Positions 1-8,922 of a stretch of DNA of 10,915 nucleotides are shown in pieces. Source of the stretch: Irineochytrium annulatum. Lineage: Eukaryota > Chytridiomycota > Chytridiomycetes > Chytridiales > Chytridiaceae. A model generated the notes under the pieces. That model saw nothing but the letters and a program-made list of their open reading frames with translations. It did no database searches and had not been told where the DNA came from. Location of the stretch: contig JADGJL010000864.1 of the NCBI GenBank assembly GCA_027600665.1, positions 1,779 to 12,693 of the forward strand, given 5' to 3'. Position 1 is the stretch's first letter. Every line of letters starts with the position of its first letter. Position numbers and translations under genes: made by a program.

Positions 1-939
1 TGGATTTCATTTACTTCAAAATTACATGTGATTTTACGGCAACTTCATAAACTTCCAATCCTTGGCGCCACAGCTGTTGCGCCACAACGGATCACTACTT
101 CTAGCACACTCGAGCCATTAGGTGAGAAATCGAAGAGGCCGCAATATTGGTTGGAAACACAGCATTTAAGCTTGCAAACCGAGCCACGCACGAGTTAAGC
201 GGAACGCGCAAGGGCTGCATCATTTAAGACAAGGCGTACTGATTTGAGATTACGAGTTTAGGTCATCCCAGATCCCGACCAGACAGGGCTTATCTTAGGA
301 TCCTTCATGCAGAATATGTCGATCTAAGTTCGTAGTATTAACACCATACCTCTAATTGTCAGAATGTCGCCGTAATCGCGGTAGTGTCTGATTGGGTGCA
401 AGCGGCATAAGTGGCTGGCGAGCATCGAACGAATATATTTACCCTCCTCAACGCCAGCACCATCAGCGATGCCGTCCTCAGCAGTCCCCAAGGCCGTCCC
501 GAGATTTCATCACTAATGATTCAGGGTCATTACGCCGGTCAATATCGTTTCACGCATTACTCGTTTCTTGCTTATTCACGAATGCTTGCTTGCATTCCAC
601 TCACGAGAATTTTACGCAATCTCCTTTCATATTTACGTCTCCTTTCTGTCCCGTCTTTGTAAAATAGCGCTCAAACCGTATTTCTCACTCTTACTTATCA
701 ATTTCGCGCCGACCGGCGCAGCCTTTTATTTGCCTGTTCTTTCCCCTTCGGCTTTTCTTGTTGGTCTTCTTTTAGTAAAGGCATCTGAACTTTTCCATTC
801 GGAATCTTTTATTTATGTGTCTACGCCATCGTTTATGTATTTAAAACTCATAATCGAGATGAGAAATGTCTATGTTGAAAGGTAAGCTTGCAGATGGCTT
901 GTCACTAATTTCGGTCGCAAACCCACATCATTAATTTAT
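1..939. other. Gene-free upstream region of the TBC gene
   Basis: I see no supported gene here. The open frames in 390-890 overlap one another, resemble no family I know, and the longest (568-885) starts only at TTG. From about 540 to 840 the + strand is rich in T and C (runs such as tttccccttcggcttttcttg broken by short purine stretches), which makes its translation look falsely hydrophobic. A pyrimidine-rich tract before a fungal gene start is compatible with promoter or 5' UTR sequence, but no TATA box or start site can be fixed. Bases 1-390 could hold the 3' flank of a gene outside the window. No tRNA-like fold was noticed. Confidence 0.5.
64..83. repeat. Imperfect 20-bp palindrome
   Basis: The arms GGCGC and GCGCC flank a central ACAGCTGT, giving 18 of 20 positions in a self-complementary arrangement (mismatches at positions 6 and 15). 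It lies about 860 bp upstream of the TBC gene start. The shape would suit a dimeric DNA-binding protein, but one palindrome of this size can occur by chance and no function is shown. Confidence 0.4.
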
Positions 940-2486
940 ATGAGCGCACCGCCCAGAACCTCGTCGGATGGAGGTAAGTAGCTGTCATCAAGACCCTGTG
1001 CTTAAGCCGTTCTCCAGGTCATGCGAAGCCCTCGACTCCGAAAGCCGACAAGGACAAATCTCACTCGAAGATCGCCGCGGAAGAGTCCAAGGTGAGAACG
1101 CCTATGTATGCCACGGGGAGCTTACGAGCGCAACAGATGCTGGGTGCAATAGCGGAACTCAACAGCAAAGTCAAGCGCTTTACGAAGTTCAAGAACCTCC
1201 TTGACTTGCCGAACGTGGATCTGGAACAGCTTAAGAAACTCAGCTGGATGGGGATCCCGGACGAGATCAGACCCACGGTGTGGCAACTGTTGATGGTATA
1301 GCTTTGCCTTTGCACGGCGATGGCTAAGACGTGATCGCGTCAATAGGGCTACCTTCCCGCAAATTCTGACCGGAGGGAAGCGACGCTGCAGCGGAAGCGG
1401 AAGGAGTATGCCGAGTACATCGACCAGAGCTTCGGGGAGGGAAAGGCGTCGCTGGATCAGGCGTTGCATCATCAAATCCATATCGATATCCAAAGGACTA
1501 ACGCGTCGATACCCCTTTACCAAAATACCCGGATCCAGGAGGTTGGGGCACGCAACGTCGCCAACGTGTATCTTACGGCGGGGTATTCGCTTCTTAGGCA
1601 CTAGAACGGATTTTATATTGCTGGGCGATACGGCATCCTGCGAGCGGCTACGTACAAGGAATCAACGACCTTGTCACTCCCTTTTTTCAAGTCTTCTTAC
1701 AATCCCATGTTTGTATGTATTCCGTTATTCCAGCCTTTTTCTTTCTTCGTCATCTTTTGATAACCGACTGACAATTAGAATGTTGACAGCGGATGACGTG
1801 GAATCAACCGACGTGCAGAAGATACCCGACACTGTCTTGGAAGAGGTTGAGGCGGATAGCTTTTGGTGCTTGACGAAGCTTTTGGATGGTATTCAGGTGA
1901 AACCTAGAGGAACAAGGCGGGATAAGGCGTTGACGAGAAATTTTGCAGGATAATTATACGTTCAACCAACCGGGTATTCAACGCCAGATTTCGCGACTAA
2001 AAGAGCTGATCAACCGGATTGATGGTATCGTGAAGGCCAATTTTTGCATTTAATTTACTGCTAATAGCGCCCTTATACAACCACCTGCAAGGGCAAGGTG
2101 TGGAGTTTATCCAATTCGCCTTTCGATGGATGAACTGCTTGCTCATGCGCGAGCTTTCCTTGAAGAACACAATCCGGATGTGGGATTCATATCAGGTTTG
2201 GATCCTCTTCATCTCATTCGGCGGAAACAGTCTAAAGGCAAGGGATCTCTAGGCCGAAGGCACCGACGGCTTCTCGGATTTCCACCTATACGTCTGCGCG
2301 GCTTTTTTGGTAAAGTGGTCGGAACAGCTCAGGAAAATGGAGTTCCAGGACGTGATGATTTTCGTCCAGTCACCGCCGACGTCGACATGGGAAGATAAAG
2401 ACATTGAGCTGCTGTTGTCGGAGGCATTTATGTGGAAGTCGCTGTTTCATAATAGCCCGAGTCATCTCACAGGGAACGGGAGTTGA
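940..2486 (+). CDS. GYP1: TBC-domain Rab GTPase-activating protein, Gyp1/TBC1D22 type
   Basis: Eight exons: 940-973, 1018-1295, 1347-1541, 1598-1712, 1790-1896, 1949-2024, 2068-2195, 2253-2486. They join to 388 aa, and introns are 43-77 nt. The TBC domain runs from about residue 86 (LSWMGIPDEIRPTVWQLLM) to the C-terminal third. Both catalytic fingers are intact: IxxDxxR as IHIDIQR (148-154, arginine finger R154) and the YxQ glutamine finger in SGYVQGIND (Y187, Q189). WAIRHPASGYVQG, VEFIQFAFRWMNCLLMREL and GFSDFHLYVCAAFLVKW are typical of the Gyp1/TBC1D22 branch. In that family the protein speeds GTP hydrolysis on Ypt1/Rab1 at the Golgi; the substrate here is inferred. ATG 940 is the first in its frame, because TAA stands upstream at 883. 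The N-terminal 60 residues are not conserved. A 45-nt in-frame segment, 1092-1136, could also be an intron. Confidence 0.93.
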
Positions 2487-2668
2487 GTTAGAGTAGTTGA
2501 GGCTGATGTTGATGAGTGACATTAGTTTGTTTATTGGGGAAGTGGGGGTAGTGGTGTGGTTTTGGGGAGGCCGTTTGTTATGGTATTTTGAGGGATGCAT
2601 AGAATAAGGCAACTGAACATAAAGTAAACAATATTATTTCTTGTAGATGACTTGTGATTAGTTCAATG
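2487..2668. other. Short convergent intergenic spacer (shared 3' ends)
   Basis: This spacer separates the stop codons of two genes that face each other. The + side is G/T-rich (2486-2580) and the right side A/T-rich. No exact AATAAA was seen for either gene. Near variants such as cataaagtaaa on the + strand and gaaataat on the - strand may act as poly(A) signals. Confidence 0.5.
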
Positions 2669-4410
2669 TTAAAAAACAAAAGAAGGATTTACCTCAGTTG
2701 ACGTTTTTCGCGTCGGGCTTGCTTCCTTCTTAATAGGACTGTCCCCCACGAGGTCTAAGAGCTCTAGGTCGTGTTGCCGCTTCAGCTCTTGAAGTGCAAG
2801 AGCTTCTACAAGGGACAGAAGAAAGTACAAGACCATCCCTCCGATCACGGCGTTCCACACCGTAGAAAACACATTTGCCGGCTGTTAAGTAAAATTTAAC
2901 ACGCGGAACGTTAATAGTGTCAAACCACGAAGAAAGAGGAGTCCGCCTTCTCTTCCGGCGCCGCCTGGTTAGTTTTTTCGAACTGTCGCATTTGAGCATC
3001 CAAGAAATGCCGGATGAACGTGTGCAACCACGGCAAGGTATGCTCCAGCCTCGAAAGTATTGCATCCAAAATGTCCTTTGAAAATAGCACGACGATTGCG
3101 AAAGCCTGAATATTGTTCTTCACTAACGCCTTCCCCACGAACGTTGCCCCCCAGAACGTCATAAAGGGCACCCCGAAATGCCCGCAGATGATGCCGGCAA
3201 GGTCAAAGAGCGGATTAGGAATCTGGCAAAAGACTGTTATAAAGGGAAGACAACACACAATAACGATCAATACCGATGCGCAGAGTACGATGCCGTAAAA
3301 CCCGAACTTTTGGACGACATTAAAAATGGCGACTTGGCCGCGCTCCATTATGGTTCGATCGGTCGGGTCTTTTTCGAGGATTCTCTCGATGCTATTGAAG
3401 TCGACGTCGTCCTTCCCGGCGGCCGCGGCGGCTCGCGCGACGAAGTACGGCGGAAGCTCCCCTATGGATGTGCCCAAACCCCAGAAGAAGCTCTCCAGGC
3501 GGATCTTAGCGTAGATGGTAAAGATGGAGACGATCTCGCCGGGGATCGTCGGAGGGGTGGTGGGGCACGTATACCTGAGCCACATATGTCAACATAACAT
3601 TTATCGAATGTTATCATACCGAAAAGGTCCCCGATCTTCAAAGTTCAACGTCCCGCATTTGTAAGCCGTGAGAGTGACCTGTGCGATATGGGGTCCAAGG
3701 AACAGAACAAATGTGTGCAGCCCCGTCCCAAGGCCGATGGACGATGCAATCCCCAGTAGAACCCACCACCCGTACCACGCAGCCTCCGCCTCCAAGAACC
3801 GGACAGACTATTCCGCCGTCAAACTAAGGTTCATATGTAGAGTCTAACCTTCTTATGCGGCCCATCCACAACGTACGCGGCCACCACAGCCGACATTGAC
3901 GACAGGATCAGAAACACTACAAGCGGGTTGGCCAGAATCGCCTTCACCCCATCTAGGATGGATCCGGCAAGGTACATGGCAAAGAACTTGAGGATCGATA
4001 TCGGCGACGACCATATTGACAGGGCCGATCGCAGCTTAGACAGATCCCGCCGCCGTCGTTCTCTCGCTGTTTGTGTGTGCGATCCCTGTCAGTCTCGCGG
4101 ACGATCAACCCAGGATCCCGAACAAGACGTACGAGAGAGAGATAGCCGATACTCCTCCTCCGACTTCGGGACGATGCCCTCGGACTGCTCCAGACGCTCG
4201 ATCAGGGACGACTTCTTGCCATACTCCGGCAGCTGCGCTCACAAGGAGTGGTCAGAGGCGCCATCTTCTGGGAAGCCACATACATTTCTTCTCCGAAGCT
4301 CGTCCTGCAATCGCGATACGGTGAACTCCTTCGACCTGCGGGAAACGAGAGGTTTAGCGATCAGGGTGGTCTAGGCATGTCCGGCACCGGAACGGCGAGG
4401 GCACTGTCAT
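2669..4410 (-). CDS. VMP1: VMP1-like ER membrane protein (DedA/VTT superfamily) with N-terminal SAP motif
   Basis: Seven exons in coding order: 4410-4388, 4335-4284, 4232-4133, 4066-3849, 3807-3620, 3574-2929, 2881-2669. They join to 479 aa, and introns are 41-66 nt. Residues 12-41 form a SAP-like helix-turn-helix ([21 protein letters not shown], then LIERL). A basic linker RERRRR (60-65) follows, then a membrane segment at about 106-125. Strong VMP1 signatures come next: [24 protein letters not shown] and [16 protein letters not shown] (223-238) followed by VARAA. Hydrophobic segments continue to the C-terminal [21 protein letters not shown]1 is an ER phospholipid scramblase needed for autophagosome and lipid-droplet biology in animals and amoebae; the role here is by homology. 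A SAP motif is not part of the VMP1s I know. The C-terminus may be spliced differently: GAG|gtaaat near the stop resembles a donor. Confidence 0.92.
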
Positions 4411-4477
4411 GGTCGGATCGTCGCCAGAAGTGGATGAACGTGGTCTGACGTCTTAATATTCATCATCTCCTCGCGAA
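4411..4477. promoter_or_regulatory. 67-bp divergent promoter between VMP1-like and citrate synthase-like genes
   Basis: The two start codons face away from each other with only 67 bp between them, so core promoter elements must be shared or overlap the first exons. The stretch holds TGACGTC at 4446-4452, seven of the eight bases of the CRE/ATF palindrome, and a small A/T block (ttaatatt, 4453-4460) that is the only TATA-like sequence. Function is inferred from position only. Confidence 0.5.
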
Positions 4478-6808
4478 ATGGGCGACCAGAGCCGCGAGAC
4501 GGGCCCCTTCCTGACGGTCGTCGACTCAGCAACCGGCAAGTCCATCCGCGTCCCGATATCCGACGAGGGGACCATCCCGGCCTCGCTGTTCACGCAAATT
4601 CGCCTGAAGCCGACCACGCCGCCGTCCGCCGTCAACGATGACGACACCGTGCCGCTGCGGCTCTTCGACCCGGGGTTTAAGAACACCGTCGTGTGTCGAT
4701 CAAAGATCTCGCTGGTGGATGGAGACTCCGGAAACCTGTTCTACAGGGGCTACGACGTGGCCACCCTCGTCGAAAAGAGCTCGTTTTTGGAGGTCGCGTA
4801 CCTCTTGGGTGCGTTGCAGTGCATGCTTTCACTTGCTCTCCCGTCTAACTCAATCTCGAAGCGTATGGCGAGCTCCCGACCAAGTCCCAGCTCGAGCGCT
4901 GGACGCGCTCCGTCATGATGCACACGTACGTGCACACTGAGATCGAGAAGCAGATGCTGACGTTCCGGTACGACGCGCACCCGATGGGCATGCTGATTTC
5001 CACCATCGCGTCGCTCTCGACGTTCCATCCGGACGCGAACCCGGCTTTGAAGGGGGACGGGCTTTACATGAAGCCGAAGGTGCCGGCGGGTCGTGAGCCG
5101 ACGGCGGAGGAGGCGAAGAAGATTGCCGGTGTGAGGGAGGCGAGGGATCGGGCCATCTTCCGCATGCTGGGGAAGGTACCTACTATTGCGTCGAACGCGT
5201 ATCGCCATCGCATTGGGTGAGCCTTCTTGAACGGTTAATTGGCTCGCTTGTTGGCTAATAGTCTTTGGACTAGTCGACCATACAACGCCCCGATGCCGGG
5301 AAGTCTTAACTACGCCGAGAACCTGCTGTACATGATGGATAAGCTGAATGAGACGGAGTATAAGCCCGACGAACGGCTGGTGCGCCTCCTCGACAAAATG
5401 TTCATTCTTCTCGCTGGTGAGTTATTCCCTATAACGTTTTAACGTAGGCAATTACTAAGTGTTACAGAGCACGGCAGCAACTGCTCTACGGTTACGATGC
5501 GCCACCTGGCCTCCTCCGGCGTCGACCCCTACACCGCTCTCGCCGGCGCCGCGGGAGCCCTCTTCGGTGAGCGCAAGAGCGGCGCCGTGATTGACATGCT
5601 GAGGAACATCGGCAAGGTCGAGAATATTCAAGTCTTCTTGAGCGTCGTCAAGAGGCGGCAGACGCTGTATGGCAAGAGCGAGACGGGCGCACTTCTAACC
5701 TCGATGCCGGGCGTCGCCAGCCCAACCGCGTCTGGACGGCAGAAGCCAACGAGATTAATGGGTTTTGGACATCGCATTTACAAGACGCATGACCCGAGGG
5801 TGAAGATCTGCAAGGCTATCGCTTTAGAGTTGTTTGGGTTAATGGGGACGGGCGAGATGGGCGAGCTCGCACTCGCTCTGGAGGACGCGGCGCTGAAGGA
5901 CGAGTGGTTTGTCAAGCGAGGATTGTTCCCGAATATCGACTTCTGGAGTGCCATCGTGTTCCACACTCTCGGCTTCCCGTCAGGTATATCCAATTGCTCC
6001 TTTTTGTTGTTTTTCGTTATCTGAAAGTCGGTACATTAGATATGTTCCCTGTGTTGATGTGCATTCCCCGTGTGGCGGGTTTTATGGCTCATTGGCAAGA
6101 AAGTCTCGACGATCCGGAGTACAAAATCTTCCGTCCGCGACAGGTACGGGCAGGTTTGACGCGGCAGGCTAATGATTATCTCAGAACTACGTTGGCGAAT
6201 TCTATCGAGACATCGAACTCATAAGTGATCGGGCACCCGCGCCGGCGGCTCCAAGTCTAGAGTCCTATGTCGGCCGCGATCCGCTGGCAGCAAAGCGCAG
6301 AACGGCCGCCGACGAGGCCGGCTTGTCTGAGCTCAACGAGATGATCTTTGACACGCAGAGGTCCATAGCTGAGCTGAACGCGAAGATGGCGCTGAAGGGC
6401 AAGGAGCCCGAAACGGAAGAACCCGCTGCTGAGGATGACATGGCCTCCCGCCTCGCCATCGGCCCTGTCAGCTCTTGGGTTGTGAAGCGGCTCTTCGCGT
6501 CACAGGAGCCGGCAAAGGGGGCCGACGCGATGCGTCGGTCGTCGAATGTAAGGAAAGTTGTCCCAACGCTTACTAACGGCATTTTACAGAGAATTTCAAA
6601 GACCCAGGGTGAACTGCAGGCCCTTCTTGAGCAGCAGCAGCAACTTCTCGCGAAAGTCGCGGAGCTGAACACGCACGACGAGGAAGATAAGAGTCCTAAA
6701 CCAGTTCCTTCATTACAAGGCTCCCAAGGTTCTTCTCCAAAGAAAGAACCGAACCTACTGGCTGGAAGCAAGAGCCCGAGGGTGTTGGCGAGTCGGCTAA
6801 AGAAGTAA
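4478..6808 (+). CDS. Citrate synthase homologue (plant/bacterial type) with altered active site and C-terminal coiled-coil extension
   Basis: Eight exons: 4478-4808, 4862-5216, 5274-5416, 5468-5666, 5754-5983, 6040-6143, 6185-6547, 6590-6808. They join to 647 aa. The core (about 60-465) carries [68 protein letters not shown] (H278), [13 protein letters not shown] (H349), [11 protein letters not shown] (D405) and a C-terminal HWQESLDD. The usual PLHGGANE loop, which carries the substrate-binding histidine (H274 in pig), is replaced by ERKSG after ALFG (310-315). Lysine 313 stands where that histidine should be, so normal citrate formation is doubtful. About 180 extra residues follow the core: a charged, Leu/Ala/Gln-rich, coiled-coil-like region ([40 protein letters not shown]) and a Ser/Lys-rich tail. 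No mitochondrial presequence is evident, and the end, SRLKK, is not a PTS1. Introns 5667-5753 and 6548-6589 are stop-free multiples of three. Confidence 0.88.
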
Positions 6809-6904
6809 AGAAGTAGCTTACATTATACTATGAACTCTTTACGGACATGATGTTCGGGACTGTCCTCAGGCTGCTGTGCAGGCTTGAACGACAGTGTCAA
6901 ACAT
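6809..6904. promoter_or_regulatory. Short head-to-tail spacer (3' end of citrate synthase homologue, promoter of cyclin gene)
   Basis: Only 96 bp lie between the stop codon of the upstream gene and the cyclin start on the same strand. Poly(A) and promoter signals must therefore be compressed here, or overlap the coding ends. A weak AT-rich block (ttacattatacta) follows the stop. ATGs at 6847 and 6850 are out of frame with the cyclin. Confidence 0.35.
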
Positions 6905-8603
6905 ATGGCAGCGTTCATCAGTCCCCCCACACACTCGCCATCTGCCAGCGGGCCGGCGCCAGAAATCCGCGTCCCGTTCTACTTCCAACGGGACCTTATG
7001 AGGGCCGGCTCGGACAGCGATCATGAGGACCGCCACGAGCGATTACGCCAATTTGCTTTGGCGAAGAAAGTCTGCGGCAGAATGGGATTGTAGGTTTTCC
7101 CTGCGGTTACTGTGTGGCAACCATGCTAATCCGGTGGCAATCAGCCCCTACTACACGCTGTCTACCGCTAAGCAGCTTTTTCATCGGTTTTTAGCCCATC
7201 ATTCGGCCACGGCATATGACCTGACGGTAATTATTTTGCATTCTGATGCTTCTGCGGGTATTGTGAGGCTGAAATTACGTGCTCCGGAAGGACTTGACTG
7301 CGACTTGCGTATTCCTTGCTTGTAAAATCGAGGAAACGGTAAAGAAGGTCAGGGATATCGTGATCGCTTTGCACGCGATTGTCGTGGGAGTCGAGTTGGA
7401 AGCTGATAGCGCGGTAAGTCTGGGCTTATATTTCGGAGGGGCTTAATGAGGCTGATTTGGTGATAAGGAGGTGGAGGATCAGAAGAAGAAGATTATACAT
7501 ATTGAGAAGTTGCTGCTGGAGACGCTTTGCTTCGACTTCCACCAAATTCGGCACGCACACCCGCTCGTTGTCAAGCTTGCCAGGCAGTTCAAATGTATGC
7601 ATCCTCACCTCGGCGGCTTCTTGACTGACAATTTACTTTCAGGTTCAAAGGAGTTAGCGAACAAGGCTTGGAGGACTGTCGAGACGAGGTACACTCATCG
7701 TCGCTTCTTCTGGTGGTGGTCGTTGACACGTGTGCAGCTACGATACGAACGTCTGTATCCAATATCCGGCACACGTCATCGCGTTCGCTTCCATGTTCGT
7801 CGCCGCTCGCTTGTACAAGGATGAGACTTTCCCAAAAGTGGTAAACCATGAATGGGTGCGGGAATGCTCGCCGGAGGACGTGATTGGTAGGTTTCCACGT
7901 TTTTCGCAGAGGATTTGTCTTTTGACAATCTTTATCTTAGATGTCGGCATGGAAATAATACGGCACTTCCAAAAAACTCTTGATCAGAACGATCCCGAGC
8001 TTCCTCTTCTCGGCGAAATTATGATGGATCTGCAGCGGACGGGGGAGTCTCTGAAGCGGCCGAAAGGTATCAAATCACTGGTGGTCCTCCATGTTTATTC
8101 GAGCTGTTGCGGGAACAGAGCACGACCGCAAATCTTTTCCCGCCGCCCAGTTTACTAAAAGGCAACGCGACGACGACCACTACGGCCCTCGCGGATTCGC
8201 GCCCCACAAGCAGACCTACACCCCCATCAACAACAATCACGCGCAGCAGCAGAAACGGCCTTACACCCAGCCGCCGCAAAACAACAACAACTACCGTTTA
8301 TCATTGCCGTACTCGCACCAGCACCCGCCGCACCCACCACCCATGCAACCGCCGCCGCCGCCATACCCCAACCAGCGGGGGCTGTACGCATCCTCTAATC
8401 ACCCCGGTCCGCATCCGCCACAGCTTCATGACCCCGTCAGTTCTGCGACGCCGGGGAGGAGTTACGCCGTTCCGCCGAAGATCCCGCCACCTAAGTTGCC
8501 TCCTCCCCCGTTGCCTATGCTGCCGTCACAAGGTCGGGGGCCGGCGGCGGTGGGGGCTATGTCGGGGCCGGCGTCCGCGGGGTCCAGTGTTAGGGGTGCT
8601 TAG
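6905..8603 (+). CDS. CTK2: Ctk2/cyclin K-like cyclin of an RNA polymerase II CTD kinase
   Basis: Eight exons: 6905-7089, 7145-7226, 7291-7413, 7468-7594, 7643-7688, 7738-7886, 7941-8066, 8119-8603. They join to 440 aa. The first cyclin box holds GFPYYTLSTAKQLFHRFLAH and VFLACKIEETVKKVRDI (96-112). KKKIIHIEKLLLETLCFDFH (from about 136) and SKELANKAW lead into the second box with QYPAHVIAFASMFVAARLYK. In the Ctk2/cyclin K/cyclin T group such proteins activate Ctk1/Cdk12/Cdk9-type kinases, which phosphorylate the RNA polymerase II CTD. Ctk2 is my preferred placement, but cyclin K or Bur2 cannot be excluded. From residue 280 the last exon is Gln/Asn-, then Pro-rich (PPPPPYPNQRG; PPKIPPPKLPPPP), as in animal cyclins K and T. 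The last acceptor (8118) is the least certain; 8103 also keeps frame. The exon 2/3 junction gives a duplicated DLT. Confidence 0.88.
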
Positions 8604-8922
8604 TACGCTCCGAAGTGATTTTGAACGTGTACTTGTGAATAAAAGTATTTTTGCAGAAACATAATTCATATATTTGTGTCTATTATATTGATAGCAGCTT
8701 TAGTCAAGGCGTGATCTGAGATCATTAGGGGAATTAACAGCGAGAGCTGAAGGTGAGCGTTTCTCAAGTCATAAATATCAAGTGTTTTAGCGACCAGTTA
8801 GTCTAAGGAGTGGGTAACATTAGGGCTAAGTGAGGCTTTTGTTGAACGGTGTAAGAAATCTAAAGAAATGGTCGTTTTTTGCTGTTTTCTGCTATTCACA
8901 GGATGAGAACAAGCATTCTCCA
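8604..8922. other. Convergent intergenic spacer between the two cyclin genes
   Basis: This 319-bp spacer separates the facing 3' ends of the Ctk2-like and Pho80-like genes and holds no open frame of note. It contains an AATAAA on the + strand just after the first gene, an A/T-rich patch (8660-8695) and a 13-base palindrome, TGATCT-G-AGATCA, at 8712-8724. On the - strand, A-rich sequence after the Pho80-like stop (the complement of the T-run near 8875) may serve its 3' end. Confidence 0.5.
8638..8643 (+). terminator. Canonical AATAAA polyadenylation signal
   Basis: An exact AATAAA sits 35 bp after the stop of the Ctk2-like gene, followed by T-rich sequence (gtatttttgc) and then an A/T-rich stretch. 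The position and context fit the poly(A) signal of that gene. Confidence 0.6.

Noticed and set aside
568..885. 105-residue hydrophobic open frame on the + strand
   Set aside because: It starts only at TTG, overlaps other open frames, matches no family, and its hydrophobicity follows from T-rich sequence.
1122..1601. 159-residue open frame antisense to the TBC gene
   Set aside because: It is the shadow of well-supported TBC exons and crosses an intron.
5566..5578. A micro-intron starting at GGTGAGC that would hide the missing PLHGGAN
   Set aside because: Too short (11-13 nt) to splice, and removing it breaks the frame. Missing sequence can only be tested with reads.
5667..5753. A true 29-residue coding insertion in the enzyme
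   Set aside because: Good donor, branch and acceptor signals, and removal restores family spacing, so an intron is the better explanation. Retention is listed as a finding.
6323..6808. A separate small coiled-coil gene after citrate synthase
   Set aside because: The frame is open back to the acceptor at 6184 and joins the core in phase. A separate gene would need a start not seen as ATG near 6323.
8724..8830. Two TTAGGG motifs suggesting telomere repeats
   Set aside because: Single scattered copies, not a tandem array.
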